Shown: positions 45,886 to 59,260 of the stretch, piece by piece | How the letters are laid out: the number at the start of each line of letters is the position of its first letter | How positions within the stretch are numbered: position 1 is the stretch's first letter | Assembly (NCBI GenBank): GCA_033002965.1 | Contig: JAURVB010013598.1 | Span: forward strand, 45,852 to 109,851 | DNA from: Piper betle | Taxonomy: Eukaryota; Streptophyta; Magnoliopsida; Piperales; Piperaceae | DNA: 64,000 nt | Direction: 5' to 3' | Program-made: the position numbers and the translations under genes | The notes under the pieces: generated by a model | Database searches by the model: none | The model's input: only the letters and a program-made list of their open reading frames with translations | What the model was told of the DNA's origin: nothing

Positions 45886-46237
45886 CCCATTGAACTTGTT
45901 TGGTTAATAAACTGGCTGCTTCTAATTCTCTCTTCTTCGTTAATCACACTGTGAACTATAAATTCTGAAAGCATTTAAATAAAATTAAGTTTAGATTTCT
46001 CGTGAGTACAGTTATCATTTTATTTATATTTTAAATACACAATGTCATCATAATCGAACAGATTTTCATTAATATTATTGATTGTAAATTACTCTTTAAA
46101 TATAAATTTTAGTCCTGATCAAAATTATAAGGTAGTCCTTTTCCCAGAAAATGGCCCCTCCTTTTACAAGGTGCAACAACACAATCTTAACACCCACGTT
46201 TATAGCATACTGTATAAGCTTGTTGAACCTGATAATA

Positions 46238-49200
46238 TCATGCTTCATTATCTGAAATGGCTGTTGGCTTCATCCATAAATCTTGACTAGGTTCTCCAAC
46301 ACATCCTTGACGCAAGCATTCATAACTTGCTAAATAGGCCAACATTGTTGTTGAGGCCACTTCAGAAAAATATGCCAAATTCACACTATTATCTGTAACA
46401 TTTGGGTCCACTTCACCATCCACATCCAAAATGTATGAATATTTTGCCTTGCCATTGCTGAAGCTAAATTTCATCTCCTGGTCAACCAAAGAGGCAAGAT
46501 CATTTTTCCCGGCAGCTCATTCAGCTCAATCTCCCCAATGACTCATTCAGCTCAATCTCCCCAAACTTTAACTGCCTATATATTCGCTTCACACCTTCAG
46601 TCATTCCTGCTCTTCCACAACATACAACAAGACAAAAAGTAAGTCACAACATCAGGAACTCCCCCATCATCTTGCATCCGCATACACATCCGTAGAGCCT
46701 TGTCTACCTCATTTGCAGCCCCATGCGCATAAATAGCAGCATTATAGGCATAGGTATCAAGACCTACTTCAGCCTTTACAAAGGCTTGACAAGATTCAAG
46801 AGCAAAATCATGCAGAGCTACCACTGAGAAGACCAAGGTAATGGTCGCATGCCTAAAATATGGCCTCCCATTTTTATAAGCATCTTGCATCTATGATACC
46901 ATCTCCACTGGAACTTCTCCCTTTTTGAGAACTACAAACATTGTTTTAAAACTAGTCTGGTCAGGCAAAATTTCTGTTCCAACATCTGATGCAACAGTTC
47001 CCCACATTCCCTCAACTGACCATTTGTTGCATACGATGTCATCACATTATTAAACGAGGCACAGTTGTTTAATAGACCAGACTCTTGCATCTCTTGTGCC
47101 ACCTCTATTGCTTCATCAAGCATTCCCATGCTTTTGTACAGATACATCATAGTGGCTAATGAAACTCCATCAGCTTGCCCCGTATCTCTTAAACTTTTGA
47201 AGATTGATTGAGCTTCTTGAACCAACTCAAGATCTGCATATAGAGAATCATGCTGTTTGAGGCCACAATATCTGGCCCACCTGAAAAAACCAAAAACCAA
47301 CCTTGCTGTAAGCCTTGATAAGGGTGGTCAGAGTTATCTCGTTAGCTACGATATTTGACTCTTCCATTTTTAGGAAATAGCGAAAAGCTTCATCTACCCT
47401 TCCAGCTTCAGCAAATGCATTTACCCAGGAACCATAAACAATTTCATTCGGCTCAACTCCCACCCTGATCATTTCCTCATAAACACCTACTGCCTCACTA
47501 ACTTAACCAGAACGAGAATAACATGTGATTACAGCTGAAAAAGTGGAACAATGAGGTCGAAATCCTGCTTCCTGCATTTTAGACAAATGGTCTCGCGCAA
47601 TCATGACCAAATCTCCACACGAGAGCATTTGAACAAGAGAATTGTAAGTATAATCATCAGGCCAAGCTCCCGTACTTCTCATGCTACCAAACAAGAAAAG
47701 AGCCTTGTCATAAAGTTTAGCCATTCCATAAGCATTAATCATCACATTGTACTCCAAAACATCCATCCTCCGTCCAGAATCTTTCCTTCTTGCGAAGAAA
47801 GACTCAGCCTCAGCCCAGATGCCTCTTTCTGTATAGACATCCATAATGGCAGCACTAGTTTCTGAAGGAATTTGATCCTTGGCACAATACTTCTCCAAAA
47901 ACAAACTAGCCTTCACCTGCAACCCCTCACTAACATAGAGTTCTAGAACCACGGGAAGCGATTAATCATCGACGCACATGTTATGCTGTTCCATATCTGA
48001 AATGACAGCTTCCACATTTTCAATCATACTATTCTTACACAAGATATGGAGCACAGCTCTACTAGTAACTTCATCAGGAACCAGACCCACCTCACGAATC
48101 TTCCAGTACCACTTCAAGACAGCGTGTATATCACCCATATCACCATACAAAGACATGAATATGTTACAAGTCTTGACATCAGGTGAGACACCTCTCGCTT
48201 GCATTTTATCAAACAGTGAGGCTGCCTCGGCTAACTGCCCATTAGAACCACAAACATGAATCATGGTGTTGAATGCTACCGTATCAGGTGCAACACCGCT
48301 TCCTTCAACCGCCCGGCCTTGCCATAAAGATCAATCAAAGCATTGTATGTCGCAGCTAGCCTCGGCCCCCGGACTGCACCATCTTCTCCGGCCAAGTCCG
48401 CCGAAGCCGACCCCGGCCGCCTGCTGGCTTTGAACAGCTCGGTCGAGAGGAAATGCTTCGCCGATATCAAACCAGTCACCAAGTCGCCGTCCTTCTCCCC
48501 CAATTCAAGATTCTGCAATCGAACTTCTCCGGCGAGCCAGTCGGTGTAGAAGTGGTGGGCACGGTCAAACTCTTGAGCTTCCTTCAACACCCGGATAACG
48601 GTGCTCGTCGTCACCTTGCCGAGGAAGATGCCCCTGGCCCTCATGTGCTTGATCCAGAGCAGCGCCTCCCCAACCAGCCCCGCCTTGGCGTAAACGTCGA
48701 CGAGCATCGAGTAGGTGTTTTTGGTCGGAACGACGCCGTCGGCCGCCATCTCGATCCAGCACAGCCGGAGCTCGTCCCAGCGCTGTGCCCGGCCGAGGGC
48801 ACGGAGCACGACGTTGTAGTGAATGGCGTTGGGGGCGTACGAGGACTCCTGCTGCGACCTCAACCACCGGAGCACACGGACGGCGGAGCGCCAGTCCCGC
48901 CGCTGCCGGAGGAGGACGGTCTGCTCCTTGGGGGTCAGCAGGTCGGCGCCGGCAAGGCCAGCGTTTTCTCGAGATCGTGGCCGCCGCTGGCGTCGAGGGC
49001 ACGCAGGAGCGACATAAAGGAGCTATCTTTTCCGGAGTGCGGAAGCGCCGGCAGCGGTGGCAGCTTGGTTCTCGGCGGGGGGACAGGGGCGGGGTGGCGT
49101 GCTTGGAGAGCGCGTGGGCCGTCGCGTCGCCCGGGGAGGGGAAGTTGGAGAGGGGCGCCGGCGCGGAAGTAGAAGGAGGGTCCGTGGGGCGACGGAGACG

Positions 49201-49308
49201 CCGGAGGAATTCGCCGAAGCTGCCGCCGCCGTGGCCGTAGGCGGCGCCGCGGAGCATCTTCGCACCGGCGTTGCAGGGTTTATCGTTCTCGGGTAATCGG
49301 GTTCTCAT
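46238..49308 (-). pseudogene. At1g73710-like PPR gene, decayed
   Basis: The N-terminal region (49308 or 49257 down to about 48950) is GC-rich, followed by PKEQTVLLRQRRDWRSAVRV and then a long PPR array: NAIHYNVVLRALGRAQRWDE, STYSMLVDVYAKAG-like units, RAVLHILCKNSMIENVEAVI, DVLEYNVMINAYGMAKLYDK, SLATMMYLYKSMGMLDEAIE. This order matches plant At1g73710-type P-class PPR proteins. Damage includes a frame break near 48955, a deletion near 48280 removing about ten codons, in-frame stops at 47962-47964 and 47503-47505, a large internal deletion near 47290, and further frame breaks below 46930. The nonsense codons are substitutions, so this is a genuine pseudogene. It is convergent with copy B. Confidence 0.8.
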
Positions 49309-49724
49309 ATTTGGCCATATACCCGTTTACAGTATTTTTAATTCTATTTTTAAAAAATAAAATAAAATTTAAAAAAGATCAACTTTGTTGCGTTTACGTT
49401 TTATCCCAAAACTGGATGAAATCAACGATTTAAACATTAAGACTGCTACTGCTACTGATCTGTGATTGAAAGGATGGTGCAATAGATCTACATTTTGGCC
49501 TCAATTATTTGGAATTAGGTAGATGATGATAATAGTAATAGTGATCCATACTTGTATTGTGTATATTCGCATGAATGACCAGAAATCCATAGACAACATA
49601 TACAAAAGAAAATGAAGAAAGATGTCAAAAAATGTTTGTTGTGCAGCGTGTACAGAAGTATGTATGTCGTAATTACAAATATATTTTTGTTTGTGTCGAA
49701 CTTAAACCTCTGCTTCTGGTTCTG

Positions 49725-52700
49725 CTAGCTTCTAAAACCGACGTTGCTTGAGAAATTAGGCATCTTGTTCAGGTATCTCAATATCTTCTCAGCCATCTCT
49801 TTGGTGCTGCCTTCTCCATGGTGGAAAGCACTGACCAAGGTAGCAGGCAACAACCTGTCATTAGATATATCACTAATGGACTTGTCCCCCTTTGCTATGA
49901 ATTTCTCAATCACCCAGAATGACTTCTGCCAGACCCCTTCCTGTCTGTGCTCCTTCAAAACATTTAGCACATGTTGCATGGTGTTCACCTCACTAAGCAC
50001 ACTCACACTCTTGTCCACATCCACATTGTCATCCAACAATGTGCATATAGCTGACAAAGATGCCTCCACCACCTCCGGGTTCTCATGATCTAGACAAGAC
50101 AAAAGCTTCTCTATAGCCTTTGAATCAAGCAAACAAAAGGTTGTTTGTGAGGAGCATTGCCCTCTGTGAACTGGGCACAACTGGATCTTCTTTTCTTTTG
50201 TTTTCACTGGTATGAAGCACTTGGGGAAGATTTTACTGTACTTGGGTGTTTTCACTTGAGGTGGTCTGGAGAGATGAATGGATTCTGATGATAGATTTTC
50301 TAACCCAGTTGCAGCTAGTCTTTGGACCTCATCGCTTCCTGTTCTCATAAGCAGCTCTGTGAAGACCGAGGCCAGGTTGTTGGCTCTAGCCGTGACCAGT
50401 ATTTGAGCATCATATAAAGTGGCGGTGAATCTAACTAGTATCCCTGCTATTCCTTCAAGGTAAGCTGATTTGAACCTGCCTGTTCTTGTCTCGCCTCTTT
50501 CAATGTCATGTATCTTTTGTATAATCAAGGGGACTGTGTTACACTGTAGAAGAGCCATGTTCAGTGTAAGATTTTGGTGAGGAAGCTTAGCTAAGAAACT
50601 TGCCCATACTGCATGCTTCTCCTTAATGCTATTTGTGTCTAGCCTCTTAACTAAGCTCTCGGGTTGCCCCATTGTCTTGCACAGCTTGTCTGCTATTGTG
50701 TGGCCCATGTTAGGTGTCAGATTGATGAGTAGTTTTGTTGATCCCACTGCAAGATTATCTTTATCAGAATCTATGAGTTCAATAAGCTTGTAGCTAGCAT
50801 CAACCTCTTTGATGACTGATACAACTCTGGGCATTGCCTTGGTATATTTACTAAGGCAAAGAAGAATTTTGGTGAGGTGTAAGTTAGCTTCATCAGGCGT
50901 TGAGTTCTTTAGCAAGTGGACCATGTTATATATAACATAATCAGATGCCAAAGTGTGCCCATGTGAGTTGACCTGGACTGTCTGAGGATCAGTTCCCGAC
51001 TCAAGTATGTTAGAAAGGATTGCAGCTGATTCCTCCTTGGAATCCATGGGCTCATTGTATATTTTCCTCGTGAACATCTCTTCTATCATGATTGGTACAA
51101 TGCCTGCTTCAACCAGCAGTTTGCAGTTGGAGTGGTAAGATGAAATATGCACCAGAGCTTTGAATGCAGCCTTTCGCAAATAAGTGTTGCCATTGTGAAC
51201 CATTTTGATTAGAGAAGTAGAAGCTCTTTTAGCCACATATGTTTGTGTTTCTGGCCCAAGGACAGTCTCTCCCAAGTAGCTCACCATCTCCATCTGCACT
51301 TCCTCTGATCCTGTTCATGTTACACAGACAAGAAAAGTAACATGTTGTGTTAGAAAAACTTTTCTCTGAATCTCCTATTCTTAAAAAAATTCGAAGAAGC
51401 AACACACCAAAAGCAAGAGATTACCTTCAACAAGATGGTTAAGTAGAGGCTCCAAGAGGCCATTCTCTGCCATGATCTTGACGTTTTTTGAGCACTTCTC
51501 CAAGTTCTTCAGAGCTTCATCCGCTTTCTCTGCCGCAAAAGCATCAGCAGTTTTGCTGTACTTAAGAGTGATTAGAAGTAAAATTGCCCCAGGCATCGAT
51601 CCTATTTTCTCACAAAATTGAGCTGATTTGGAAAGCTCTTGTAAAAATGACAACGCCAAATTTTTTTCTGGCGGGTATTCACCTGACACCATCTTGACTG
51701 TTGTGGAAATTGCATTAGTTTGGGCAATTATTTCCTGAAACGCATGATCACTTTAGATTTTTATTGAAATACAATGAATTGAATGAAAGTATACATTTTC
51801 TTATTCAGTGTACCTTGCTTTCTTCGTCCTCCTCGACGAGCAGCTGTAGTGTCTCTATAGCTTCACACCTCACTTTCCTTACTTCATGTTCCATAAGCTG
51901 AACCAGTAAGGGAATTATGCCAACATTTCTTATCTGCACCTTATTATACTTCTTCCTGCCAAGATGCAGCAAGTCTTTCAGTGCCTCTCTTATCATACTC
52001 TCTGAACTAGCAAGTGACAAAGCAGCTCTGACCACCTTTATTCTTGTAGCTTCATTCCTTTCCTTCCATTCATCGATAGTGATCTTGAGAGCTAGATTAC
52101 TGTTTACAGTTCGACTTTCTAATTTATATCCGGTTAATGGACAAACAATATCCTGTGACCCTTCTTCACATTTGTTGAACCACTCAGTTATTGCCTTCCT
52201 TTCATATGTGACTCCACTTCCGATTGTGACAGGATCTTCCATTATTTTCTTGGTTAATGGGCAGAAGAAGGTTTCATATAGCGGTTCCATGTACTCTGCT
52301 ACCTGTGGCAGAGTTTTCAAGGACTTGCTGCTGTTTCCATAACTTCTTTGCCTTCCAAAGCTCATCCCTCTTAAGAAATCCATTAAACGGGGCATTTCAT
52401 TGTATTGTGTATCAACAAATGACGATGAATTATCCCTTGAAGAATCAGCATGCACTTCATAAAGATCAGCTTCTATCACCTCCTCATGTTCTTCCTTTTG
52501 TATTTTAACCTCCGAGTACTCACCACCATCTTCTGTCTCATATTGTTGATTACTTCGCATTTAAATGTTGAAGATGGTATCAAATTTATACCTTCTCCAA
52601 TGTTTCTAATCAGGCTTTCTAACTCTCCTAATATGTCTTTCACACCTAGACTTGCGGTTGAGATGTCCATGGTCTTGAATTGCGTTACAAGTTCTTTTGC

Positions 52701-52928
52701 CGATTCTACATTCTTGGAAAGAGAGTTCAGGATTTCCACCACATTCGGTGGTGAATGAGCGGTTGTTTGCAACTCCATTACTGCGGGGGATGTTCGATGG
52801 AGGAAACATCCTATGTCCATGAAATTCTCATGCTCTGTTTCTATGTCGACAACTACTTCGGTGACCTCCGATATTGATATCAAAATGGACTTTGCGATAT
52901 GCAAAATAACATTCTTTTCCTCGTTTAT
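49725..52928 (-). CDS. U-box/ARM-repeat E3 ubiquitin ligase, PUB42/43/44-like; first exon not found
   Basis: Minus-strand exons are 52928-51814, 51734-51425 and 51310-49725, all GT-AG. The first listed exon holds the helical N-terminal domain (EILNSLSKNVESAKELVTQF) and the U-box (EPLYETFFCPLTKKIMEDPV, TYERKAITEWF, CPLTGYKL), which recruits a ubiquitin-loaded E2. Armadillo repeats follow, with conserved ESKEIIAQTN, FCEKIGSMPGAILLL and LLSCLDHENPEVVEASLSAI; the end is RYLNKMPNFSSNVGF, as in Arabidopsis PUB43/PUB44 (SAUL1). These ligases act in the cytosol and at the plasma membrane in senescence and defence control. The large exon is 1115 bases and changes frame near 52560; one extra A at the AAA there (reading STFKMRSNQQYETE) restores 1116 bases and the phase. 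The acceptor at 52929-52931 shows a further upstream exon with the start codon, which I could not identify. Confidence 0.85.
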
Positions 52929-53254
52929 CTGTAAGAGAAACTATAACAAATGAGACAAGCCGTTGAAGTATAGTTAATTGTAAGAACAACTTACAATATG
53001 CAAAACAACTCCAGAATTGTAAACCTGATAAAGCGTAGATCGATACTAAATGAAGATTTACCTTATTCATGCATGGTGCAAAATAAAAAACCAAATTAAC
53101 ACACTGTCAACAAGAAAACTAAATATGAACGTATCTTTAGAACGATTTTTTGAACATATGTTGATCAAAATATACGTGTAGACTTGAGGAGTTCAAAGTT
53201 TAAGCAAACATCGTGACAGAAAAAACTGAGCTCTAAACTCCGCTAACGGGTAAT

Positions 53255-53480
53255 TGAGCGTGAGCGACTTTAAGCCTAACCTCGATGATAATTTTGTCAT
53301 AGCCACTTTAATTTAGAGATCTTGAAAGATCTAGAGTCACACACAACTCGTGCCTCTGAATTAAATATTATCATATTAAAATAATCATATATCATTCAAT
53401 TTATTAAGATAATTAAATTAATTATTATTTAACTTAAGATTTTTCATTTTATAACCAAACATAAGTCATTTATATTAAAT
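53255..53480. repeat. Dispersed repeat, second copy of 32290-32530
   Basis: It shares GATCTTGAAAGATCTAGAG, ATCATTCAATTTATTAAGAT and TTATTTAACTTAAGAT with the copy at 32290. It lies upstream of the PUB-like gene. Confidence 0.7.
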
Positions 53481-53489
53481 CTATAATTA

Positions 53490-54210
53490 TGTAAATAAAC
53501 ATTATATAAAATGTATTTATATTAATTTTTTGACATTTAAAATTAATAAATATATGATTTACATTACTTAAAATATTGATTTAGCTAATTACGAAGAAAG
53601 ATACTATGTTTTGAAAGCTTTTGTTACTTGAATTAGGGAATCAATGGTAAAACTATAGAGTGGAATTGAGAGTTTTGGTGTAACTCGAGGAGTTTTAAAC
53701 TATGCGGCTACAACCTCTAGACAATAGGACCTTTATGGTACTCACAGGCAGTACCCAATTTTTGATCTTGTTGAAGCTTTTCCCACATCCTTGATTCCTA
53801 CATTTATGGAGCTCTCCAAGCCGATTAGGAGGGGAAGACTTCTTTGATGTACTATCATAGTTACGCAGCTTCAATGGTGTAGGTTGTGAACCTAACATGA
53901 AAAAATGCGTCTCAGACGGGAGTTTAGCTGCACATGCAACAATACAATCCTATTAACTTATCTCCCAGCGTTCATCGGAGATCGTGATCGGCACTTGTCA
54001 AAGGCCACGGCCGGCTGTCGTGGGATAAAAGTGGAGGATGTAGGAAAGAAGGGAAGGGGCGTCGAGGAGGAGGGCCAAAGGGCGGAAAGGAAGTTAGCCT
54101 TCGCGCTTTCCACAAGTGATTTATTTGTGTTCATGATAACTAGGCAGGATGGCGCTACTTATACTCAATAAACTCTCACTTAAATAACGAGATTAATTAT
54201 AATAATTTAA
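53490..54210. other. Upstream flank of the PUB-like gene, no clear exon
   Basis: The missing first exon of the PUB-like gene might lie here or between 52,940 and 53,250. A minus-strand frame at 53695-53898 and a plus-strand frame at 53905-54171 were inspected; neither resembles the expected PUB N-terminus. Confidence 0.3.
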
Positions 54211-54211
54211 T

Positions 54212-56222
54212 ATTTTAAATATAGATTATGATTGATTTTAATTATATATCCTATTTGAATGAAAGACAACCTTTTGTCTGAAGTTGAGTTTAGTAGCGTT
54301 CGAATCCGTAACCATTAACCCTAAAAGGTTTTTTTAATTTTTTAAGAAATTGAAGTTAGCGAGATTCATGTTATTTTTATTTTTTTTAAAAAACTTGAAA
54401 ATAGTGAGATTTAAACTTGTGACCTTTTTAAGAGATATTTTTATTGTATTTTTAAATTTTTTTTAATATTTTGATTAGTTGATTCTCTTACTTTTAATCT
54501 CAGACCAGTATTAAGTTCTTTTTTTATTAATACTAAGCAAGATAAATTTTAATTTTTTATATAAACTTTCATTGAATAATAAAATAACTTATATTAATTT
54601 AATACATATTCTTACTAATAAAAAGATAAAAGTTGTAGTTAATCGGGTTTGAAGTAGTGATCTTTTATTGTGAAAGGTATTTTTATCGTATTTTTTTATT
54701 TTAAAAATTAAGGTAAACGATATACGAATTTGTGACCCTTTGCAAGAAGTATTTTTAATATATTCTCTCACTCATCGTCTTCTTGAAATTACGACCACTT
54801 CTTCTTGAAGCCACAACGTCCTTTTGTTTGATTCCTAATTTTGTTTGATTTATTATGTAGCTTTTTTCCAAGCAATTGATCATTATGTAGTTGAAATTTA
54901 TGTTCTATATATATTTATGTACATCAGTTTTTTAAAATGTTTCATTATTCTCTGTTAGTATTTATTTTGAATATAAAATGTTTACTTGAGTAATAATTTA
55001 AAATTATTATAAACTTTAAAACTATATCATTTGTTCCCTCCAATCATAATAAATCCGATTTGTCCTAAAAAACTAGAACTAGAATATAGTTTTCCCTAGT
55101 TTTAAATAATATATATTATTTATTTATGCAAAACATTATTCTTGTAAATCACGTAAAATATCAAAAAGCATAAGAATGCAAGTATTAAAAAGATAGTTGA
55201 TTATTATTATATTATTATATATATATATAATATATATATAATCCAAAGGTTTTTCATCCGGTTCCCTCATGTGTAAGTATTTTACATTAAAACTCTTTAT
55301 TTTTATTAATAAAAGTATTAGTTACTTATTATATTTGGGATCTATCTTATAATATTATCTTTTGCTTCTTATTAATAAATATGTAAATATTTAACACTTG
55401 GAGTTGTGTATATAAATTAACTAAAGTCATGCACTATTTTAAGTTTAATAATTTTTAAGTATGTGAATTTTAAATTTAATAAATTCATGAATGCTAACTA
55501 ATTAAGAAATAAAAATAATATATTAATTTTTAAAAAATGATAAACATAATCAATAAGGTTATGATAATAAATTGTCACAACAAAAAATAAATAAATAAAA
55601 TATTAGAGTAAAAACTTTCAACTATATGGCACGACACTCGCCTAGTTTCCGTTAAATTTTATTTTATAAAATTAAGAAACCTCAATTTGCGGCAACCCAC
55701 CAAGTAATACCCACTAAAAACGTCTCTCACTGATCCCCAATCTATTCCCACTTTACCTTTCCAAGGCCCCAAATCACCGCTTCTCTTTTGCAATGGCCGC
55801 GTGCAAACCGATTGACTAATTATTTTAAATGGGCGCCGGCAACTTCGTCGGCGACCCATGGCCAGCGCAAGCGCAGTGGTTTGCAGGGTCATGTCATTGT
55901 TGTCATGGCCCCATTTTATAAATTTTCCAAAGACTAGAATTGTCATTTCCATAAGAGATAAAAAGTAGATGGTTTTAAATTGTAGAATGGAATTGTCAAT
56001 TTTTTACTGTGAAATTATTAGAATAATTTCTTTCTATAAATATTGTGTTTTTAGCTTGAATTTATCTGTGTGTAATTGTTATGTGCATGGCTCTCACCGG
56101 GTTCTTATTTCAATAGTAAATTGCTTCATTGTTCATTATGATGACATTATGAGTGGAAATTTTAGTTTATTGCTCTTTAGAACATTGATTTAAATTGATT
56201 GTTTGGAAAGTTTAGCCAATAG
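54212..56222. repeat. 2-kb direct repeat, first copy
   Basis: About 2011 bases matching 56481-58508 along the whole length, with shared blocks such as GAAAGACAACCTTTTGT, CTTGAAGCCACAACGTCCTTT, TTCATCCGGTTCCCTCATGT and AGTAAATTGCTTCATTGTTC. No coding frame. Divergence is visible but modest, with small indels and a (TA)n that differs in length. Confidence 0.85.
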
Positions 56223-56480
56223 CATAGTTATAAAAATCGGAATTAGAATCAGAATTGATTTTCGAGGGAGTCATTGAATCATACCGATTCATAAAAAATC
56301 GGTTAGGAATCGATTTAGTTGACAACTCATAACATAAAAACATAAAATGCAATTAAATAGATCACCAATGCAAATAGATAAATCAATATGTTGTAATTAA
56401 ATAGATCGCCAATGCATTATCATCAATATGCGGCAATCAAACAGATCTCCAATGCAAGGCATTAATATCATCCACGACCG
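56223..56480. other. Spacer between the two 2-kb repeats
   Basis: It contains CGATTC/ATCGG words like the element at 16121-17035 and short iterations of AATAGATCRCCAATGCA. It may be a decayed insertion between the direct repeats. Confidence 0.4.
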
Positions 56481-57473
56481 ATTTTAAATATGAATTATGA
56501 TTGATTTTAATTATATATCCTATTAGAACGAAAGACAACCTTTTGTTTGAAGTTGAGTTTAGTAGCGTTCGAATCTGTAACCTTTAACCCTAGAAGGTTT
56601 TTTTTAATTTTTTAAGAAATTGAGGTTAACGAGATTTATGCTATTTTTATTTTTATTTTTAAAAATTGAGAATAGTGAGATTCAAATTCGTGACCCTTTA
56701 TATGAGATATTTTTATTGTATTTTTAAATTTTTTTATATTTTGATTAGTTGATTTTCTGACTTTTAATCTCAGACCAGTATTGAGTTCCTTTTTTATTAA
56801 TACTAAGCAAGATAAATTTTAATTTTATATATAAATTTTCATTGAATAATAAAATAACTTATATTAATTTAATACATATTCTTATTAATAAAAAATTAAA
56901 AATTGTGGTTAGTCGGGTTTGAAGTAGTGATCTTCTATTGTGAGAGGTATTTTTATCGTATTTTTATTTTAAAAAATTAAGATAAACGATATTCGAATTT
57001 GTCCTTTGAAAGAGGTATTTTTAATGTGTTCTTTCAATCGTCGTCTTCTTGAAATATGACAGCTGCTTCTTGAAGCCACAACGTCCTTTAGTTTGATTCC
57101 TAATTTTGTTTGATTTATTATGTAGCTTTTTTTCCAAGCAATTGATCAGTATGTAGTTGGAATTTATGTTCTATATATATTTATGTACATCAGTTTTTTT
57201 TAAATGTTTCATTATTCTCTTTTAGTATCTATTTAAATATAAAATGTTTACTTGAGTAAGAATTTAAAATTATTATAAACTTTAAAACTATATCATTTGT
57301 TCCCTCCAATCAATGTAAATCCGATTTGTCCTAAAAAACTAGAACTAGAATATAGTTTTCCCTAGTTTTAAATAATTTTTATTTATTTATGCAAAACATT
57401 ATTCGTGTAAATCACGTAAAACATCAAAAAGCATAAGAATGCAACTATTAAAAAAGGATAGTTACATTATTGT

Positions 57474-57515
<42 letters not shown>

Positions 57516-58508
57516 CTCTATGTAAGAATATATAAAATCGAAGGCTTTTCATCCGGTTCCCTCATGTGTAAGTATTTTACATCAAAACTCTTTATTTTGT
57601 ATTAATAAAAGTATTAGTTACTTTTTATATTTGGGATCTATTTTATAATATTATCTTTTGATTCTTATTAATAAATATGTAAATATTTACACTTGGATTT
57701 GTCCATATAAATTATCTAAAGCCATACACTGTTTTAAGTTTAATAATTTTTAAGTATGTGAATTTTAAAATTAATAAATTGATGAATGTTGACTAATAAA
57801 GAAATAAAAAATATATTAATTTTTTTAAAAATGATAAACATAATCAATAAGGTTATGATAATAAATATTTACAACAAAAAATAAATAAATAAAATTTTAG
57901 AGTAAAAACTTTCAACTACATGGCACGACACTCACCCAGTTTCCATTAAAGTTTATTTTATAAAATTGAGAAACCTTAATCTGCCGGTTGAGAGCACCCC
58001 ACAAACTAAAACCCATTAAAAATGTCTCCCACTTATCCCCAATCTATTCCCACTTCACAAGGCCCCAAATCACCAAGGGCCAAATGCAAACTAATTGACT
58101 AGTTATTTAAAACGGGCACCGGCAACTTCGTCAGCGACCCATGGCCGGCGCAAGTGAAGTGGTTGCAGGGTCATGTCATTGCTCTCATGGCCCACTTTTA
58201 TAAATTTTCGGAGACTAGAATTTTCATTTCCATAAGAGATAAAAAGTAGATGGTTTCAAATCATATAATGGAATTGTTAATTTTTTATTACGAAATTATT
58301 AAAATAATTTTTTTCTTATAAATATTGTGCCTTTAGATATAATTTGTGTGCGTGTAATTGTTATGTGCATGGCTCTCAGTGGGTTCTTCTTTCAATAGTA
58401 AATTGCTTCATTGTTCATTACGATGACATTGTGAGTAGAAATTTTAGTTTATTTATTGCTCATTAGAACATTGAGTCAAATTGATTGTTTGGAAAATTGG
58501 GCCAATAG
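56481..58508. repeat. 2-kb direct repeat, second copy
   Basis: Second copy of 54212-56222, in the same orientation and offset by about 2269 bases. It carries a longer (TA)n at 57479-57511. The ends lack TG..CA or any obvious target duplication. Confidence 0.85.
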
Positions 58509-58509
58509 T

Positions 58510-59255
58510 AGGTGAGGGCCCATTTGGTGCGCTTGAATTTCTGTCATACGGAAATTTATAAGTTTGCTAGTTCTTGATTATAAAGAAAAAGCAGAGAGTA
58601 GAAGAAAAGAAATCAAAATTGGTAACAGGGAAAGGGTGAAGCTCCTCGTCTCATCTTTATTGGCTGTATCTTATTGTATGGGCTTTTAATGTTTCAATTA
58701 ATAGTTGTTGACTGTAGTAGAGTAATGCAAAATTGATTTCTGTATTGGGAATGGTCTATCTTTGAGCAAGGCTTATTTTTACTCGATGGGGCCTTTCAGC
58801 AAACATGGTGGCGTGTAGTGATGTACTCACAGGCTTACCTTGCATCCTCTTATATCTGAACTGCTTGCACATGTGTCAGAAGTCACATTCCCTATTGTGT
58901 ATTGTTTGATGCTAAAAAAATCTCCGGACTTGAAAAGGTTATGCTACTGGCTCGGTATTGTCGTTGGATTTAGTACATGTTAATTGAACTTGTATCCCTT
59001 CGTGTGTGAGTTGTGACCCGTATATTATTTTCATTTTTATTCTAACTGCATATATAATTTAGTGTAATTGTCTGCAACATTGATTTCAATTGCACGATCA
59101 ACATAAATTTTCTGAATTGTTCCCTCAGAACTGAGGTAAGGGACTGTCCCTTAGAAAGATTGATTTCAAGAGAGCTTCATTCTTATATAATCCTACTGCC
59201 TGAGCTTTTCATTGACGTAGGTTACCAAAAGCTGGGGTCAGTGTCTTCTGATTTC
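58510..59255 (+). other. Spacer upstream of the THA8-like remnant
   Basis: AT-rich without a recognisable frame. It could be promoter or leader-intron sequence of the short ORF that follows. Confidence 0.3.
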
Positions 59256-59260
59256 TTGCA

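Noticed and set aside
54212..58508. LTR retrotransposon formed by the two 2-kb direct repeats
   Set aside because: There are only about 258 bases between the repeats, no TG..CA termini, no primer-binding site or polypurine tract seen, and no gag/pol.
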